8,831 nucleotides of DNA from Ascidiaceihabitans sp. (lineage in GTDB: Bacteria; Pseudomonadota; Alphaproteobacteria; Rhodobacterales; Rhodobacteraceae). Below, piece after piece: positions 1-6,725 of this stretch. The stretch's first letter is position 1. Each line of letters opens with the position of its first letter. The notes under the pieces were generated by a model, which saw only the letters and a list, made by a program, of their open reading frames with translations, did not search any database and had not been told where the DNA came from. The position numbers and the translations under genes were made by a program. The stretch covers positions 1 through 8,831 of the forward strand of contig JALZUL010000211.1 in the NCBI GenBank assembly GCA_023301665.1, read 5' to 3'.

Positions 1-627
1 TTTGCGGTGATGATGGTGCCTTTTGTAAAGGGGTGGACCTCGCTGGTTGAAAGCTCTGCGATTGGCGCGATTGCCGCCTTTGTCGCTGCGGTCCTCAAGG
101 GGCGCATGACCAAAGAAGTATTTGAAAATTCGGTGCGCAACACGCTGGGTATCACCTGCATGTTTATGTGGATTATTCTCGCCGCATTGGCGTTTGGCGC
201 GGTGTTTGATGGGCTGGGCGCGGTAAAAGCAATCGAGGGCGTGTTTACTGAGCGGCTGAACCTGTCGCCTTGGACAATCCTCATTTTGATGCAGCTCAGC
301 TTCTTGCTGATGGGTACATTTCTCGATGACACAGCAATGTTGGTGATTGTTGCGCCGCTCTATGTCCCCTTGGTGGGGGAGCTGGGGTTTGACCTGATTT
401 GGTATGGCATTCTTTATACGATCACGACGCAGATCGCCTATATGACACCACCCTTTGGCTACAATCTATTCTTGATGCGCGCGATGGCTCCGCCAGAAAT
501 TTCGCTGCGCGATATCTATGCGTCTATCACGCCATTTGTTCTGATCATGGTGGGGGCGCTCGCGCTGGTCATGACGTTCCCGGCAATCGCAACATGGCTG
601 CCCGACGCTGTCTATAACAAACCATAA
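1..627 (+). CDS. dctM: TRAP transporter large permease, DctM type (5' end outside window)
   Basis: This is the C-terminal half, 208 residues, of the large membrane subunit of a TRAP transporter, which drives solute import across the inner membrane with a sodium or proton gradient. The frame is open from base 1 and ends at TAA 625-627; about half of the usual 425-445 residues is missing to the left. Visible family marks are the WTSLVESSAIGA region near the start, GTFLDDTAML, the TPPFGYNLFLMRA segment and the terminal hydrophobic helix ending FPAIATWLP. Hydrophobic stretches alternate with short loops as expected for DctM. It lies 46 bases before the binding-protein gene dctP on the same strand, so the two very likely form one transporter; the small subunit dctQ should lie just left of the window. 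The substrate is inferred only from the downstream enzymes. Confidence 0.93.
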   Translation, partial: FAVMMVPFVKGWTSLVESSAIGAIAAFVAAVLKGRMTKEVFENSVRNTLGITCMFMWIILAALAFGAVFDGLGAVKAIEGVFTERLNLSPWTILILMQLSFLLMGTFLDDTAMLVIVAPLYVPLVGELGFDLIWYGILYTITTQIAYMTPPFGYNLFLMRAMAPPEISLRDIYASITPFVLIMVGALALVMTFPAIATWLPDAVYNKP

Positions 628-660
628 AAGAGCCGCGCCCAAAGTGGCCTTAACCCAACC

Positions 661-668
661 AAGGAGAG
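661..668 (+). promoter_or_regulatory. Ribosome binding site of dctP
   Basis: AAGGAGAG lies five bases before the ATG at 674. It fixes the start there rather than at the in-frame GTG at 644, and the chosen start puts a twin-arginine signal directly at the N-terminus. The strong match suits a highly translated periplasmic binding protein. Confidence 0.8.
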
Positions 669-673
669 AGACT

Positions 674-1705
674 ATGACTTCAAGACGCAAGTTTATTCAG
701 GGCGCGGCTGTTGCCGCTCCCGCAGCCCTCGCGACACCCGCGTTGGCGCAAAGCACCATCAAATGGCGGATGCAGACCTATGCGGGGGCTTCTTTGGCCG
801 CCGAGGTGATTGTACCGGCCATCGAGATGTTCAACAAAATCGCTGGCGACCGGATGCAGATCGAATTGTTCTTTGCCGACCAATTGGTCCCAACGGGTGA
901 GCTGTTTCAAGCGATGCAACGCGGCACGATTGATGCGGTTCAGTCAGATGATGACAGCATGGCCTCACCGACCGAAGTGACCGTGTTCGGCGGATACTTC
1001 CCTTTCGGTTCGCGTTATTCTTTGGACGTGCCTGTCTTGTTCAACCAATACGGCTTGAACGAAATCTGGGATGAGGAATATTCTAAAGTTGGTGTGAAAC
1101 ACATCTCAGCTGGTGCATGGGATCCATGCCATTTCGCAACCAAAGATCCGATCCGTTCCTTGGCCGATCTTAAAGGTAAGCGTATCTTCACCTTCCCAAC
1201 CGCGGGTCGCTTCTTGACTCAATTTGGTGTGGTTCCAGTGAACTTGCCATGGGAAGACATCGAGGTCGCGGTACAAACCGGCGAACTGGACGGCATCGCA
1301 TGGTCAGGTATCACCGAAGACTACACAGTGGGTTGGGCCGATGTAACCAACTACTTCTTGACTAATAACATTTCTGGCGCTTGGGCGGGATCCTTCTTTG
1401 CCAACATGGATCGCTGGAACGAGCTACCAGAAGATTTGCAAACATTGTTCCGCGTGTGCTGTGACCAATCACACTACTATCGTCAGTGGTGGTATTGGGG
1501 TGGCGAAGCAAACCTGCGCGTTAACGGCCCAAAGATGGAATTGACAACCATTCCTGACGACGAGTGGGCGACTGTAGAAAACGCTGCGCAAGAGTTCTGG
1601 GAAGAGATTGCGTCTGAAAGCGAAGTCAAACGTCGCGTTGTTGATATCTTTAAAAAGTACAACGCTGATATGGTCAAAGCCGGACGTCCTTACCGTTACG
1701 GCTAA
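674..1705 (+). CDS. dctP: TRAP transporter solute-binding protein, DctP type, Tat-exported
   Basis: This is the periplasmic binding protein that captures the substrate and delivers it to the DctQM permease. It has 343 residues, normal for the family. The N-terminus carries a Tat signal (SRRKFIQG, residues 3-10), an alanine-rich hydrophobic stretch and a likely cleavage site ALA/Q after residue 25. The DctP fold is recognised from the SLADLKGKR element (162-170), the VNLPWEDIEVAVQTGELDG segment (189-207) and the C-terminal helices. Most DctP proteins have a carboxylate-binding Arg in the strand after LKG (pattern LKGLKxRxP). Here the segment reads KGKRIFTFP and that position is Phe or Thr. An acidic cluster DDD sits at 92-94 and a Trp-Asp at 149-150. 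I infer a ligand that need not be a carboxylate, possibly an amine. It also has a Cys pair at 262-263, unusual for a periplasmic protein. It sits between dctM and the enzyme genes, so it probably brings in their substrate. Confidence 0.92.
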   Translation: MTSRRKFIQGAAVAAPAALATPALAQSTIKWRMQTYAGASLAAEVIVPAIEMFNKIAGDRMQIELFFADQLVPTGELFQAMQRGTIDAVQSDDDSMASPTEVTVFGGYFPFGSRYSLDVPVLFNQYGLNEIWDEEYSKVGVKHISAGAWDPCHFATKDPIRSLADLKGKRIFTFPTAGRFLTQFGVVPVNLPWEDIEVAVQTGELDGIAWSGITEDYTVGWADVTNYFLTNNISGAWAGSFFANMDRWNELPEDLQTLFRVCCDQSHYYRQWWYWGGEANLRVNGPKMELTTIPDDEWATVENAAQEFWEEIASESEVKRRVVDIFKKYNADMVKAGRPYRYG

Positions 1706-1713
1706 GAAAACAG

Positions 1714-1738
1714 GTAGGGTGGGCTTTTCCCACCCTAC
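1714..1738 (+). terminator. Perfect 10-bp hairpin after dctP, terminator-like or transcript-stabilising
   Basis: GTAGGGTGGG (1714-1723) pairs perfectly with CCCACCCTAC (1729-1738) around a CTTTT loop, starting nine bases after the dctP stop. No T run follows on the + strand, so a full intrinsic terminator is not supported. A partial attenuator, or a barrier to 3' exonucleases that keeps dctP mRNA abundant, fits the binding-protein context better. GTAGGGTGGG-type palindromes also occur as dispersed intergenic repeats in many bacteria, so it may be a repeat copy. Confidence 0.6.
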
Positions 1739-1755
1739 ACTCAAACACTGTCGCA

Positions 1756-1788
1756 ATACCGATACGATACCGACGTAATACCGACGTT
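1756..1788 (+). repeat. Three tandem 11-bp repeats upstream of the ligase gene
   Basis: The units are ATACCGATACG (1756-1766), ATACCGACGTA (1767-1777) and ATACCGACGTT (1778-1788). Units two and three share ten bases and all share ATACCGA. The 11-base period is close to one DNA turn, so the copies face the same side of the helix. They end 17 bases before the ATG at 1806, where a regulator-binding array could act, but no binding protein is known from the sequence. Confidence 0.6.
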
Positions 1789-1805
1789 AGAAAAGCGGAA
1801 ATAAC

Positions 1806-3170
1806 ATGCCCAAAACAATGACCTTTGACGACCTGAAAATACGCGTTGCGGAGCAGACAGTTGATACCGTGCTGGCATGTTTTGTTGACATGCAGGGCCG
1901 CCTGATGGGCAAGCGGTTTCACGCGGTCAATTTCGTCGAAACCTCGTTTGAGGAAACACATTGCTGCAACTATTTGCTGGCGACCGATCTCGAGATGGCG
2001 ACCCCAGATGGGTACGCCTCCACGTCTTGGGAAACAGGTTATGGTGACTATGTGATGAAGCCTGATCTTGCGACCATCCGCCCCGTGCCGTGGCTGGAAG
2101 GTACCGTGATGGTGCTGTGTGATATTCTTGATCATCATGACCATTTGCCGGTGCCCCATTCGCCGCGCGCTATCCTAAAGAAGCAGATCGCGCGATTAGA
2201 AGCATTGGGTTTTGAGGCAAAGATGGCGACCGAACTCGAGTTCTTCTTGTTCGCGCAAACCCATGACGAAATTCGCAAAAATGGCTTTCGCAGCCTAGAA
2301 CCGATCAGTGGTTATAACGAGGATTACCACATCCTCCAAACCACCAAAGAAGAAGGCATAATGCGCCCTATCCGCAACCACTTGTTTGACGCGGGCCTGC
2401 CTATTGAGAATACAAAAGGCGAAGCTGAAGCCGGACAAGAAGAGCTGAACATTCGCTATTCCGCCGCGCTCGATTGCGCTGATTATCATTCCATTGCGAA
2501 ACACGCGGTCAAAGAAATCGCTTGGCAAAACGGCCATGCCGCTAGCTTTCTGCCCAAGTGGCACAAAGACCGCGTTGGTTCATCTAGCCATGTGCATCAG
2601 TCCTTATGGAAAGACGGCGAGCCGTTGTTTTTTGACAAATCAGCAAAACACGGCATGTCTGAATTGATGTCACATTACATGGCTGGTTTGATCGCCTATG
2701 CACCGGACTACACCTATTTTCTGGCCCCATATATCAACAGCTACAAGCGTTTTTCCAAAGGAACATTTGCACCGACAAAAACGGTTTGGTCCGTAGATAA
2801 CCGCACTGCGGGCTTTCGATTATGTGGTGAGGGAACCAAGGGCGTGCGCGTTGAGTGCCGCATTGGCGGATCGGATTTGAACCCCTATCTGGCTCAGGCC
2901 GTGATGCTCGCGGCGGGCATAAAAGGCATCGAAGACAAGATGGAATTGGCACCTGCGACAACCGGTGATGTCTACGAGGATGCCAAAGCGGCGGACATCC
3001 CTCAGACGTTACGCGCAGCCATCGTCACGCTTCGGGACTCCGCATTTCTGCGTGAGGCTTTGGGGGACGATGTTGTAGATCACTACACCCGTGCAGGGGA
3101 GTGGGAACAAGAAGAATTTGACCGGACTGTAACCGATTGGGAAATCGCGCGCGGCTTTGAAAGGGCTTAA
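1806..3170 (+). CDS. Glutamine synthetase family gamma-glutamyl-amide ligase
   Basis: This cytoplasmic enzyme of the glutamine synthetase superfamily activates glutamate with ATP and joins it to an amine. It has 454 residues, close to PuuA, IpuC and GlnT-type proteins. The beta-grasp N-domain shows CFVDMQGRLMGKR (25-37). The catalytic barrel shows the metal-binding TELEF (E143, E145), GEAEAGQEELNI (205-216), the SHVHQSL element (H262, H264) in place of the usual GMHxHxSL, NSYKRF (311-316), NRTAGFR (332-338) and VECRIGGSDLNPY (349-361). All core elements look intact. The start at 1806 has only a weak ribosome site, AGCGGAA. It lies beside aldehyde and alcohol dehydrogenases and a TRAP transporter, not beside glnB or other nitrogen-regulation genes. 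I therefore infer gamma-glutamylation of an imported amine or amino alcohol, with ethanolamine as leading candidate. Ordinary glutamine synthesis is less likely. The substrate cannot be read from sequence. Confidence 0.88.
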   Translation: MPKTMTFDDLKIRVAEQTVDTVLACFVDMQGRLMGKRFHAVNFVETSFEETHCCNYLLATDLEMATPDGYASTSWETGYGDYVMKPDLATIRPVPWLEGTVMVLCDILDHHDHLPVPHSPRAILKKQIARLEALGFEAKMATELEFFLFAQTHDEIRKNGFRSLEPISGYNEDYHILQTTKEEGIMRPIRNHLFDAGLPIENTKGEAEAGQEELNIRYSAALDCADYHSIAKHAVKEIAWQNGHAASFLPKWHKDRVGSSSHVHQSLWKDGEPLFFDKSAKHGMSELMSHYMAGLIAYAPDYTYFLAPYINSYKRFSKGTFAPTKTVWSVDNRTAGFRLCGEGTKGVRVECRIGGSDLNPYLAQAVMLAAGIKGIEDKMELAPATTGDVYEDAKAADIPQTLRAAIVTLRDSAFLREALGDDVVDHYTRAGEWEQEEFDRTVTDWEIARGFERA

Positions 3171-3176
3171 TAAACT

Positions 3177-4550
3177 ATGACTATCCAATGTATCTCTCCC
3201 GTTGATGGGTCGGTCTACGCAACACGCGAAACCCTCTCGCGGACAGAGGCGGATGCCGCGGTGGCACGTGCCAAAGAAAGCCAAGCAGCATGGGCTGCGC
3301 GCCCCTTGGCCGAACGTATCGCGCTCGTGCAAGCGGGTGTTGCTGCAGTCGGGGCAATGAACGACGACATCGTTCCCGAGATCGCTTGGCAAATGGGCCG
3401 CCCTGTACGGTACGGTGGTGAATTTGGCGGTTTTAACGAGCGTGCCGGCTATATGGCAGACATCGCCCAAGATGCGCTTGCTCCGATAGAGATTGAAGAT
3501 AGCGATGCATTCCGTCGGGTGATCAAGCGCGTGCCACACGGGCTGGTTTTGGTGGTTGCGCCTTGGAACTACCCTTACATGACCGCAATCAATACGGTGG
3601 CTCCTGCATTGATCTCAGGCAATGCAGTGATGTTAAAACACGCCTCACAAACACCGCTGGTTGGTGAACGTATGGCGGCGGCTTTCCACAGTGTGGGTAT
3701 CCCAGATGATATCATTCAAAATGTGTTTCTCGACCATCAAACAACATCTGATCTGATTGCTGATCGCAGCTTTGGTTTTGTGAACTTCACCGGTTCCGTT
3801 GGCGGTGGCAAGGCTATGGAAGCTGCGGCAAGCGGTACATTTACAGGCATTGGGCTTGAGTTGGGCGGAAAAGATCCGGGCTATGTCATGGAAGACGCCA
3901 ATCTAGATGCGGCCGTTGAGACGCTCATCGATGGAGCAATGTTTAACTCTGGACAGTGTTGCTGCGGCATCGAACGTATTTACGTTGCTGAAAGCCTGTT
4001 CGACGCCTTTGTCACAAAAGCCGTTAAGATCGTAAACGGCTACAAACTGGGCAACCCATTAGACCCAGAGACAACTTTGGGCCCAATGGCGCATGTGCGT
4101 TTTGCCGATACTGTTCGAGGCCAAACCGCGGACGCAATCGCAGCCGGAGCCACTGCACACATTGATCCAGCGTTATTTCCAGAGGATGGCGGGGCGTACC
4201 TAATGCCGCAAATTCTGACAGACGTGACCCATGATATGCGGGTGATGCGCGAAGAGAGCTTTGGTCCCGTGGTTGGTATTATGCCGGTCAAAGATGACGC
4301 TGAAGCCATCGCTTTGATGAACGACAGCGACTTTGGTTTGACCGCATCGCTTTGGACACAAGACACGGCACGCGCAGAGGCCATTGCTGATCAAATTGAA
4401 ACAGGCACTGTCTTTATGAACCGTGCAGATTACCTTGATCCGGCGCTCTGCTGGACGGGTTGCAAAGACACCGGCCGGGGCGGTGGGTTATCCGTAATTG
4501 GCTACCATAACCTGACACGTCCGAAATCATACCACCTCAAGAAAGCATAG
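3177..4550 (+). CDS. NAD(P)-dependent aldehyde dehydrogenase
   Basis: This enzyme oxidises an aldehyde to a carboxylic acid with NAD or NADP. Its 457 residues match the shorter semialdehyde-dehydrogenase branch rather than the roughly 495-residue PuuC type. Motifs in order are VAPWNYPY (127-134, with the oxyanion Asn131), the KHASQTP nucleotide segment (154-160), FTGSVGGGK (204-212), ELGGKDP (228-234, general base Glu228), NSGQCCCG (257-264, nucleophile most likely Cys262) and EESFGPV (359-365). The C-terminus reads YHNLTRPKSYH (443-453), as in semialdehyde-dehydrogenase-like proteins. Three consecutive cysteines at the active site are notable but not unique. It begins six bases after the ligase stop, with AAGGG at 3161-3165, so the two are co-transcribed. 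In the proposed pathway it would make gamma-glutamyl-glycine or a similar amino acid conjugate from the aldehyde left by the next gene product. The substrate is inferred. Confidence 0.92.
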   Translation: MTIQCISPVDGSVYATRETLSRTEADAAVARAKESQAAWAARPLAERIALVQAGVAAVGAMNDDIVPEIAWQMGRPVRYGGEFGGFNERAGYMADIAQDALAPIEIEDSDAFRRVIKRVPHGLVLVVAPWNYPYMTAINTVAPALISGNAVMLKHASQTPLVGERMAAAFHSVGIPDDIIQNVFLDHQTTSDLIADRSFGFVNFTGSVGGGKAMEAAASGTFTGIGLELGGKDPGYVMEDANLDAAVETLIDGAMFNSGQCCCGIERIYVAESLFDAFVTKAVKIVNGYKLGNPLDPETTLGPMAHVRFADTVRGQTADAIAAGATAHIDPALFPEDGGAYLMPQILTDVTHDMRVMREESFGPVVGIMPVKDDAEAIALMNDSDFGLTASLWTQDTARAEAIADQIETGTVFMNRADYLDPALCWTGCKDTGRGGGLSVIGYHNLTRPKSYHLKKA

Positions 4551-4553
4551 ACG

Positions 4554-5699
4554 ATGAGTATCACAGCAAACTGGTCCTACCCGACCAACATTCGTTTCGG
4601 CGCGGGCCGCATCTCTGAAATCGCAGAGGCATGTGCTGCTGCAGGCATCAAAAAACCGCTGCTGATCACGGACCGTGGTTTGGCCGATATGGATATCACC
4701 ACAAAGACGCTGGATTTTTTGGAAGCTGCGGGCCTTGGCCGTGCGATTTTTGCGGATGTGGATCCCAACCCCAATGAAAAGAATGCTGAGGCAGGTGTCA
4801 AAGCCTTCAATGAAGGAGGGCATGACGGTGTGGTCGCCTTTGGTGGTGGGTCCGGTCTGGACCTTGGCAAATTAGTGGCCTTTCTTGCAGGTCAAACACG
4901 GCCGTTGTGGGATTTTGAAGATATCGGTGATTGGTGGACACGTGCGGATGCAGATGCAATTGCGCCGATCGTTGCCGTGCCCACAACCGCGGGGACAGGG
5001 TCAGAAGTGGGGCGCGCATCCGTCATCACCAACTCTGTTACAGAAGAAAAGAAGATCATTTTTCATCCGAAGTTTCTGCCAGCTGTGGTTATTTGTGATC
5101 CCGAGCTGACGGTCGGGATGCCGAAATTCATCACGGCAGGGACGGGTCTGGATGCCTTTGCGCATTGTGTCGAGGCCTTTTGTTCACCTCATTACCACCC
5201 AATGTCGCAAGGCATGGCGTTGGAGGGTATGCGTTTGGTTAAAGAATACCTGCCGCGCGCCTACGCCGATGGCGCAGATATAGAAGCGCGGGCGCATATG
5301 ATGTCTGCCGCTGCGATGGGGGCCACCGCATTCCAAAAAGGCCTAGGTGCGATCCATGCGCTGTCCCATCCGATTGGCGCGATCTATCATACACACCACG
5401 GCACAACGAATGCTGTGTGTATGCCCGCAGTGTTGCAGTTCAACAAACCCGCAATCGAGGATGTGATTACGCAAGCCGCCCAATATCTAGGGATCGATGG
5501 TGGGTTTGACGGGTTCTGTGCTTATGTGGACGAGCTGAATGCTTCGATGGGTATTCCGAAAACACTGACCGATCTTGGGATAGAGAACATTGATGTCGAC
5601 CGCGTCGTGGCGGGTGCGCTCAATGACCCTAGCACCGGCGGTAATCCGATTGAGATGACTGCTGAGAATACAAAAGCACTTTTGTTGGCCTGTCTCTAG
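4554..5699 (+). CDS. Iron-containing alcohol dehydrogenase (group III)
   Basis: This NAD(P)-dependent dehydrogenase of the Fe-ADH family has 381 residues, the usual size. Visible features are the N-terminal FGAGR (15-19), the nucleotide-binding GGGSGLD (97-103), PTTAGTGSEV (143-152) and all four metal ligands, placed by comparison with FucO: Asp200 and His204 in GLDAFAHCVE, His268 in AIHALSH, and His282 in YHTHHG. The protein appears complete and functional. The start is three bases after the aldehyde dehydrogenase stop and has no strong ribosome site of its own, so translation is probably coupled. Together with that neighbour it offers a two-step alcohol to aldehyde to acid oxidation. The likely substrate is the hydroxyl of a gamma-glutamylated amino alcohol, but a free alcohol, or reduction in the opposite direction, cannot be excluded. 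It is the last gene of the + strand operon and converges with the GntR gene. Confidence 0.92.
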   Translation: MSITANWSYPTNIRFGAGRISEIAEACAAAGIKKPLLITDRGLADMDITTKTLDFLEAAGLGRAIFADVDPNPNEKNAEAGVKAFNEGGHDGVVAFGGGSGLDLGKLVAFLAGQTRPLWDFEDIGDWWTRADADAIAPIVAVPTTAGTGSEVGRASVITNSVTEEKKIIFHPKFLPAVVICDPELTVGMPKFITAGTGLDAFAHCVEAFCSPHYHPMSQGMALEGMRLVKEYLPRAYADGADIEARAHMMSAAAMGATAFQKGLGAIHALSHPIGAIYHTHHGTTNAVCMPAVLQFNKPAIEDVITQAAQYLGIDGGFDGFCAYVDELNASMGIPKTLTDLGIENIDVDRVVAGALNDPSTGGNPIEMTAENTKALLLACL

Positions 5700-5744
5700 T
5701 TAGGCTGGCTTTATGCGCTGATCGGGCCTGTTATCGGTAGGTGC

Positions 5745-5771
5745 GCTCTGTCTGATAGTTTTAGGCAGGGC
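5745..5771 (+). terminator. Weak stem-loop between converging operons
   Basis: GCTCTGTCT (5745-5753) can pair with AGGCAGGGC (5763-5771) through nine pairs, two of them G-U, around a nine-base loop. It lies 46 bases after the alcohol dehydrogenase stop. The downstream sequence has only a short TTT, so it is a poor intrinsic terminator. The rest of the 144-base gap shows nothing clearer. Confidence 0.3.
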
Positions 5772-5843
5772 ATCACTTTACAAAGGCTCGAACGGCGCAT
5801 GCGCACCAATCAAAGGCCATCTATTTGGCAGCAACTTGCTCTG

Positions 5844-6482
5844 TCATACCCGTATTTTTGAAAAGGATCGTTTTGCGCCGTCCAGATGCTGCCGGAGAGC
5901 TTCCTGTACGCCAGCTTTGTTGCGCGTGGAAAGAAGTTGCACAATCAGTGCATGTTCTTGATTTGAGGCCTGCAAACGTTCGGTACGAAACAGTTGAGAC
6001 TTTCGAAATGGCGCGAGCTTGCTGCGTATATTCTGCGCCATAGCGGCCAAATCTTCATTGCGACAAGCAGTGTAGATCAGGGAGTGAAAATCCAGATTAA
6101 TTGCTTCATAGCCTCTCGAAGCGTTTTGCTCTGCCATCTCTCCCATGCTGTTCTGCATCGCAGAAAGTCGAGTAAGCTCTTCTTCCGAAATGCGTTCGAC
6201 AGCCAACCCTCCACAGATTGCTTCTATTTCGGCCATCGCCTCAAACATGACATTGATGCGACCCGCGTCCAAATCGCGGACGATAACGCCTTTGTACGGC
6301 ACGCGTTCGGCCAGCGAACGCGACGCAATATTTTGTAGGGCTTCACGGACGGGTGTCCGCGAAACTCCGAAGCGCGCTGCTATCGATTGTTCGCTCAGCC
6401 GAGAACCAGGCGCGAGTTCGCCTTTTAGGATTTCTTCCTCAAGTACGTCGGAAATCATTTGGCTGTGGACGCCTTTTAACAT
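5844..6482 (-). CDS. GntR family transcriptional regulator, FadR/FCD subfamily
   Basis: This is a DNA-binding regulator of 212 residues with an N-terminal winged helix (about 5-70) and an FCD ligand-binding domain (about 75-205). The winged helix shows GELAPGSRLSEQSIAARFGV (21-40) followed by SRTPVREAL (41-49), the signature of the family. The FCD domain has the usual metal-site pattern: Asn129 and His133 in NLDFH, His177 in QEH and His199 in RQH. The frame stays open upstream to 6617, but that extension looks unlike any GntR protein. The ATG at 6482 has GAAAGGGG five bases before it, so I chose it. The gene follows the TRAP genes on the - strand and most likely answers to their substrate or a metabolite of it, repressing the - strand operon, the + strand operon or both. 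A palindrome at 6503-6512 could be its own operator. Confidence 0.9.
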   Translation of the reverse strand: MLKGVHSQMISDVLEEEILKGELAPGSRLSEQSIAARFGVSRTPVREALQNIASRSLAERVPYKGVIVRDLDAGRINVMFEAMAEIEAICGGLAVERISEEELTRLSAMQNSMGEMAEQNASRGYEAINLDFHSLIYTACRNEDLAAMAQNIRSKLAPFRKSQLFRTERLQASNQEHALIVQLLSTRNKAGVQEALRQHLDGAKRSFSKIRV

Positions 6483-6487
6483 CAGGT

Positions 6488-6495
6488 CCCCTTTC
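6488..6495 (-). promoter_or_regulatory. Ribosome binding site of the GntR regulator
   Basis: Read on the - strand this is GAAAGGGG, five bases before the ATG at 6482-6480. It decides the regulator start against the longer open frame reaching 6617. Confidence 0.7.
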
Positions 6496-6502
6496 GGCTC
6501 AC

Positions 6503-6512
6503 ATGACGTCAT
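6503..6512. promoter_or_regulatory. Palindrome ATGACGTCAT, candidate regulator operator
   Basis: A perfect 10-base palindrome is centred about 25 bases before the GntR start. FCD-type regulators commonly bind short palindromes near their own promoter. It overlaps the last codons of the small ORF at 6509-6721. No second copy was seen elsewhere in the window, and a promoter here is not proven. Confidence 0.4.
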
Positions 6513-6721
6513 ATAGCATGCGGAATGCAGTGAGCGCCAGAAAAGGGCGCAAGGCAACGCTTGACCCAGTTGGCACCCACTTGATGCGCTAAACCCGCAC
6601 CAAGCAGAGCCAGCCAAGTCGTGCTGGGGATAATCGACCAGACCGCAGCTATGAAGCCCGCGACAACCGATGCACAGATCGGATCAGTCGCGAGCGGGGC
6701 ATAGGGTGCAACAGGCTCCAT
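6509..6721 (-). CDS. Doubtful small hydrophobic protein, 70 residues
   Basis: I do not recognise this product. The ATG lies four bases after the dctM stop (TAA AGGG ATG), and the ORF ends 26 bases before the GntR start, so it would fill the gap in the - strand operon. Two hydrophobic stretches (about residues 15-32 and 34-49) suggest a small membrane protein with a short basic and Cys/His-containing tail. Codons in the first 50 positions resemble those of the neighbours; the last 20 look less natural. The AGGG upstream sits too close to the ATG to be a good ribosome site, so expression would depend on coupling to dctM. It may instead be a decayed remnant or chance ORF. Confidence 0.35.
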   Translation of the reverse strand: MEPVAPYAPLATDPICASVVAGFIAAVWSIIPSTTWLALLGAGLAHQVGANWVKRCLAPFSGAHCIPHAI

Positions 6722-6725
6722 CCCT

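Noticed and set aside
644..673. Upstream GTG start extending dctP by ten codons
   Set aside because: It would place the ribosome site inside the gene and push the twin-arginine motif away from the N-terminus.
1469..1756. - strand ORF across the end of dctP and the hairpin
   Set aside because: It is antisense to a clear dctP gene. Its start region comes from translating the GTAGGGTGGG palindrome, a known source of spurious proteins.
1674..2159. 161-codon - strand ORF
   Set aside because: It is antisense to the start of the ligase gene, His-rich with no recognisable domain; a shadow frame.
3009..3539. 176-codon - strand ORF
   Set aside because: It is antisense across the ligase-aldehyde dehydrogenase junction and has no family resemblance.
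3948..3968. Cys-Cys-Cys at the aldehyde dehydrogenase active site as a novelty
   Set aside because: The GQxC motif is intact, and extra cysteines beside the nucleophile occur in ordinary family members.
5795..5804. Palindrome GCGCATGCGC between converging operons
   Set aside because: It is a perfect palindrome with no room for a loop and no T run, far from any start codon; more likely chance in CG-rich sequence.
5994..6338. + strand ORFs opposite the GntR gene
   Set aside because: They are antisense to a well-supported regulator and match no family.
6483..6617. N-terminal extension of the GntR regulator
   Set aside because: It is Cys- and Ser-rich, unlike any GntR N-terminus, and a good ribosome site precedes the ATG at 6482.
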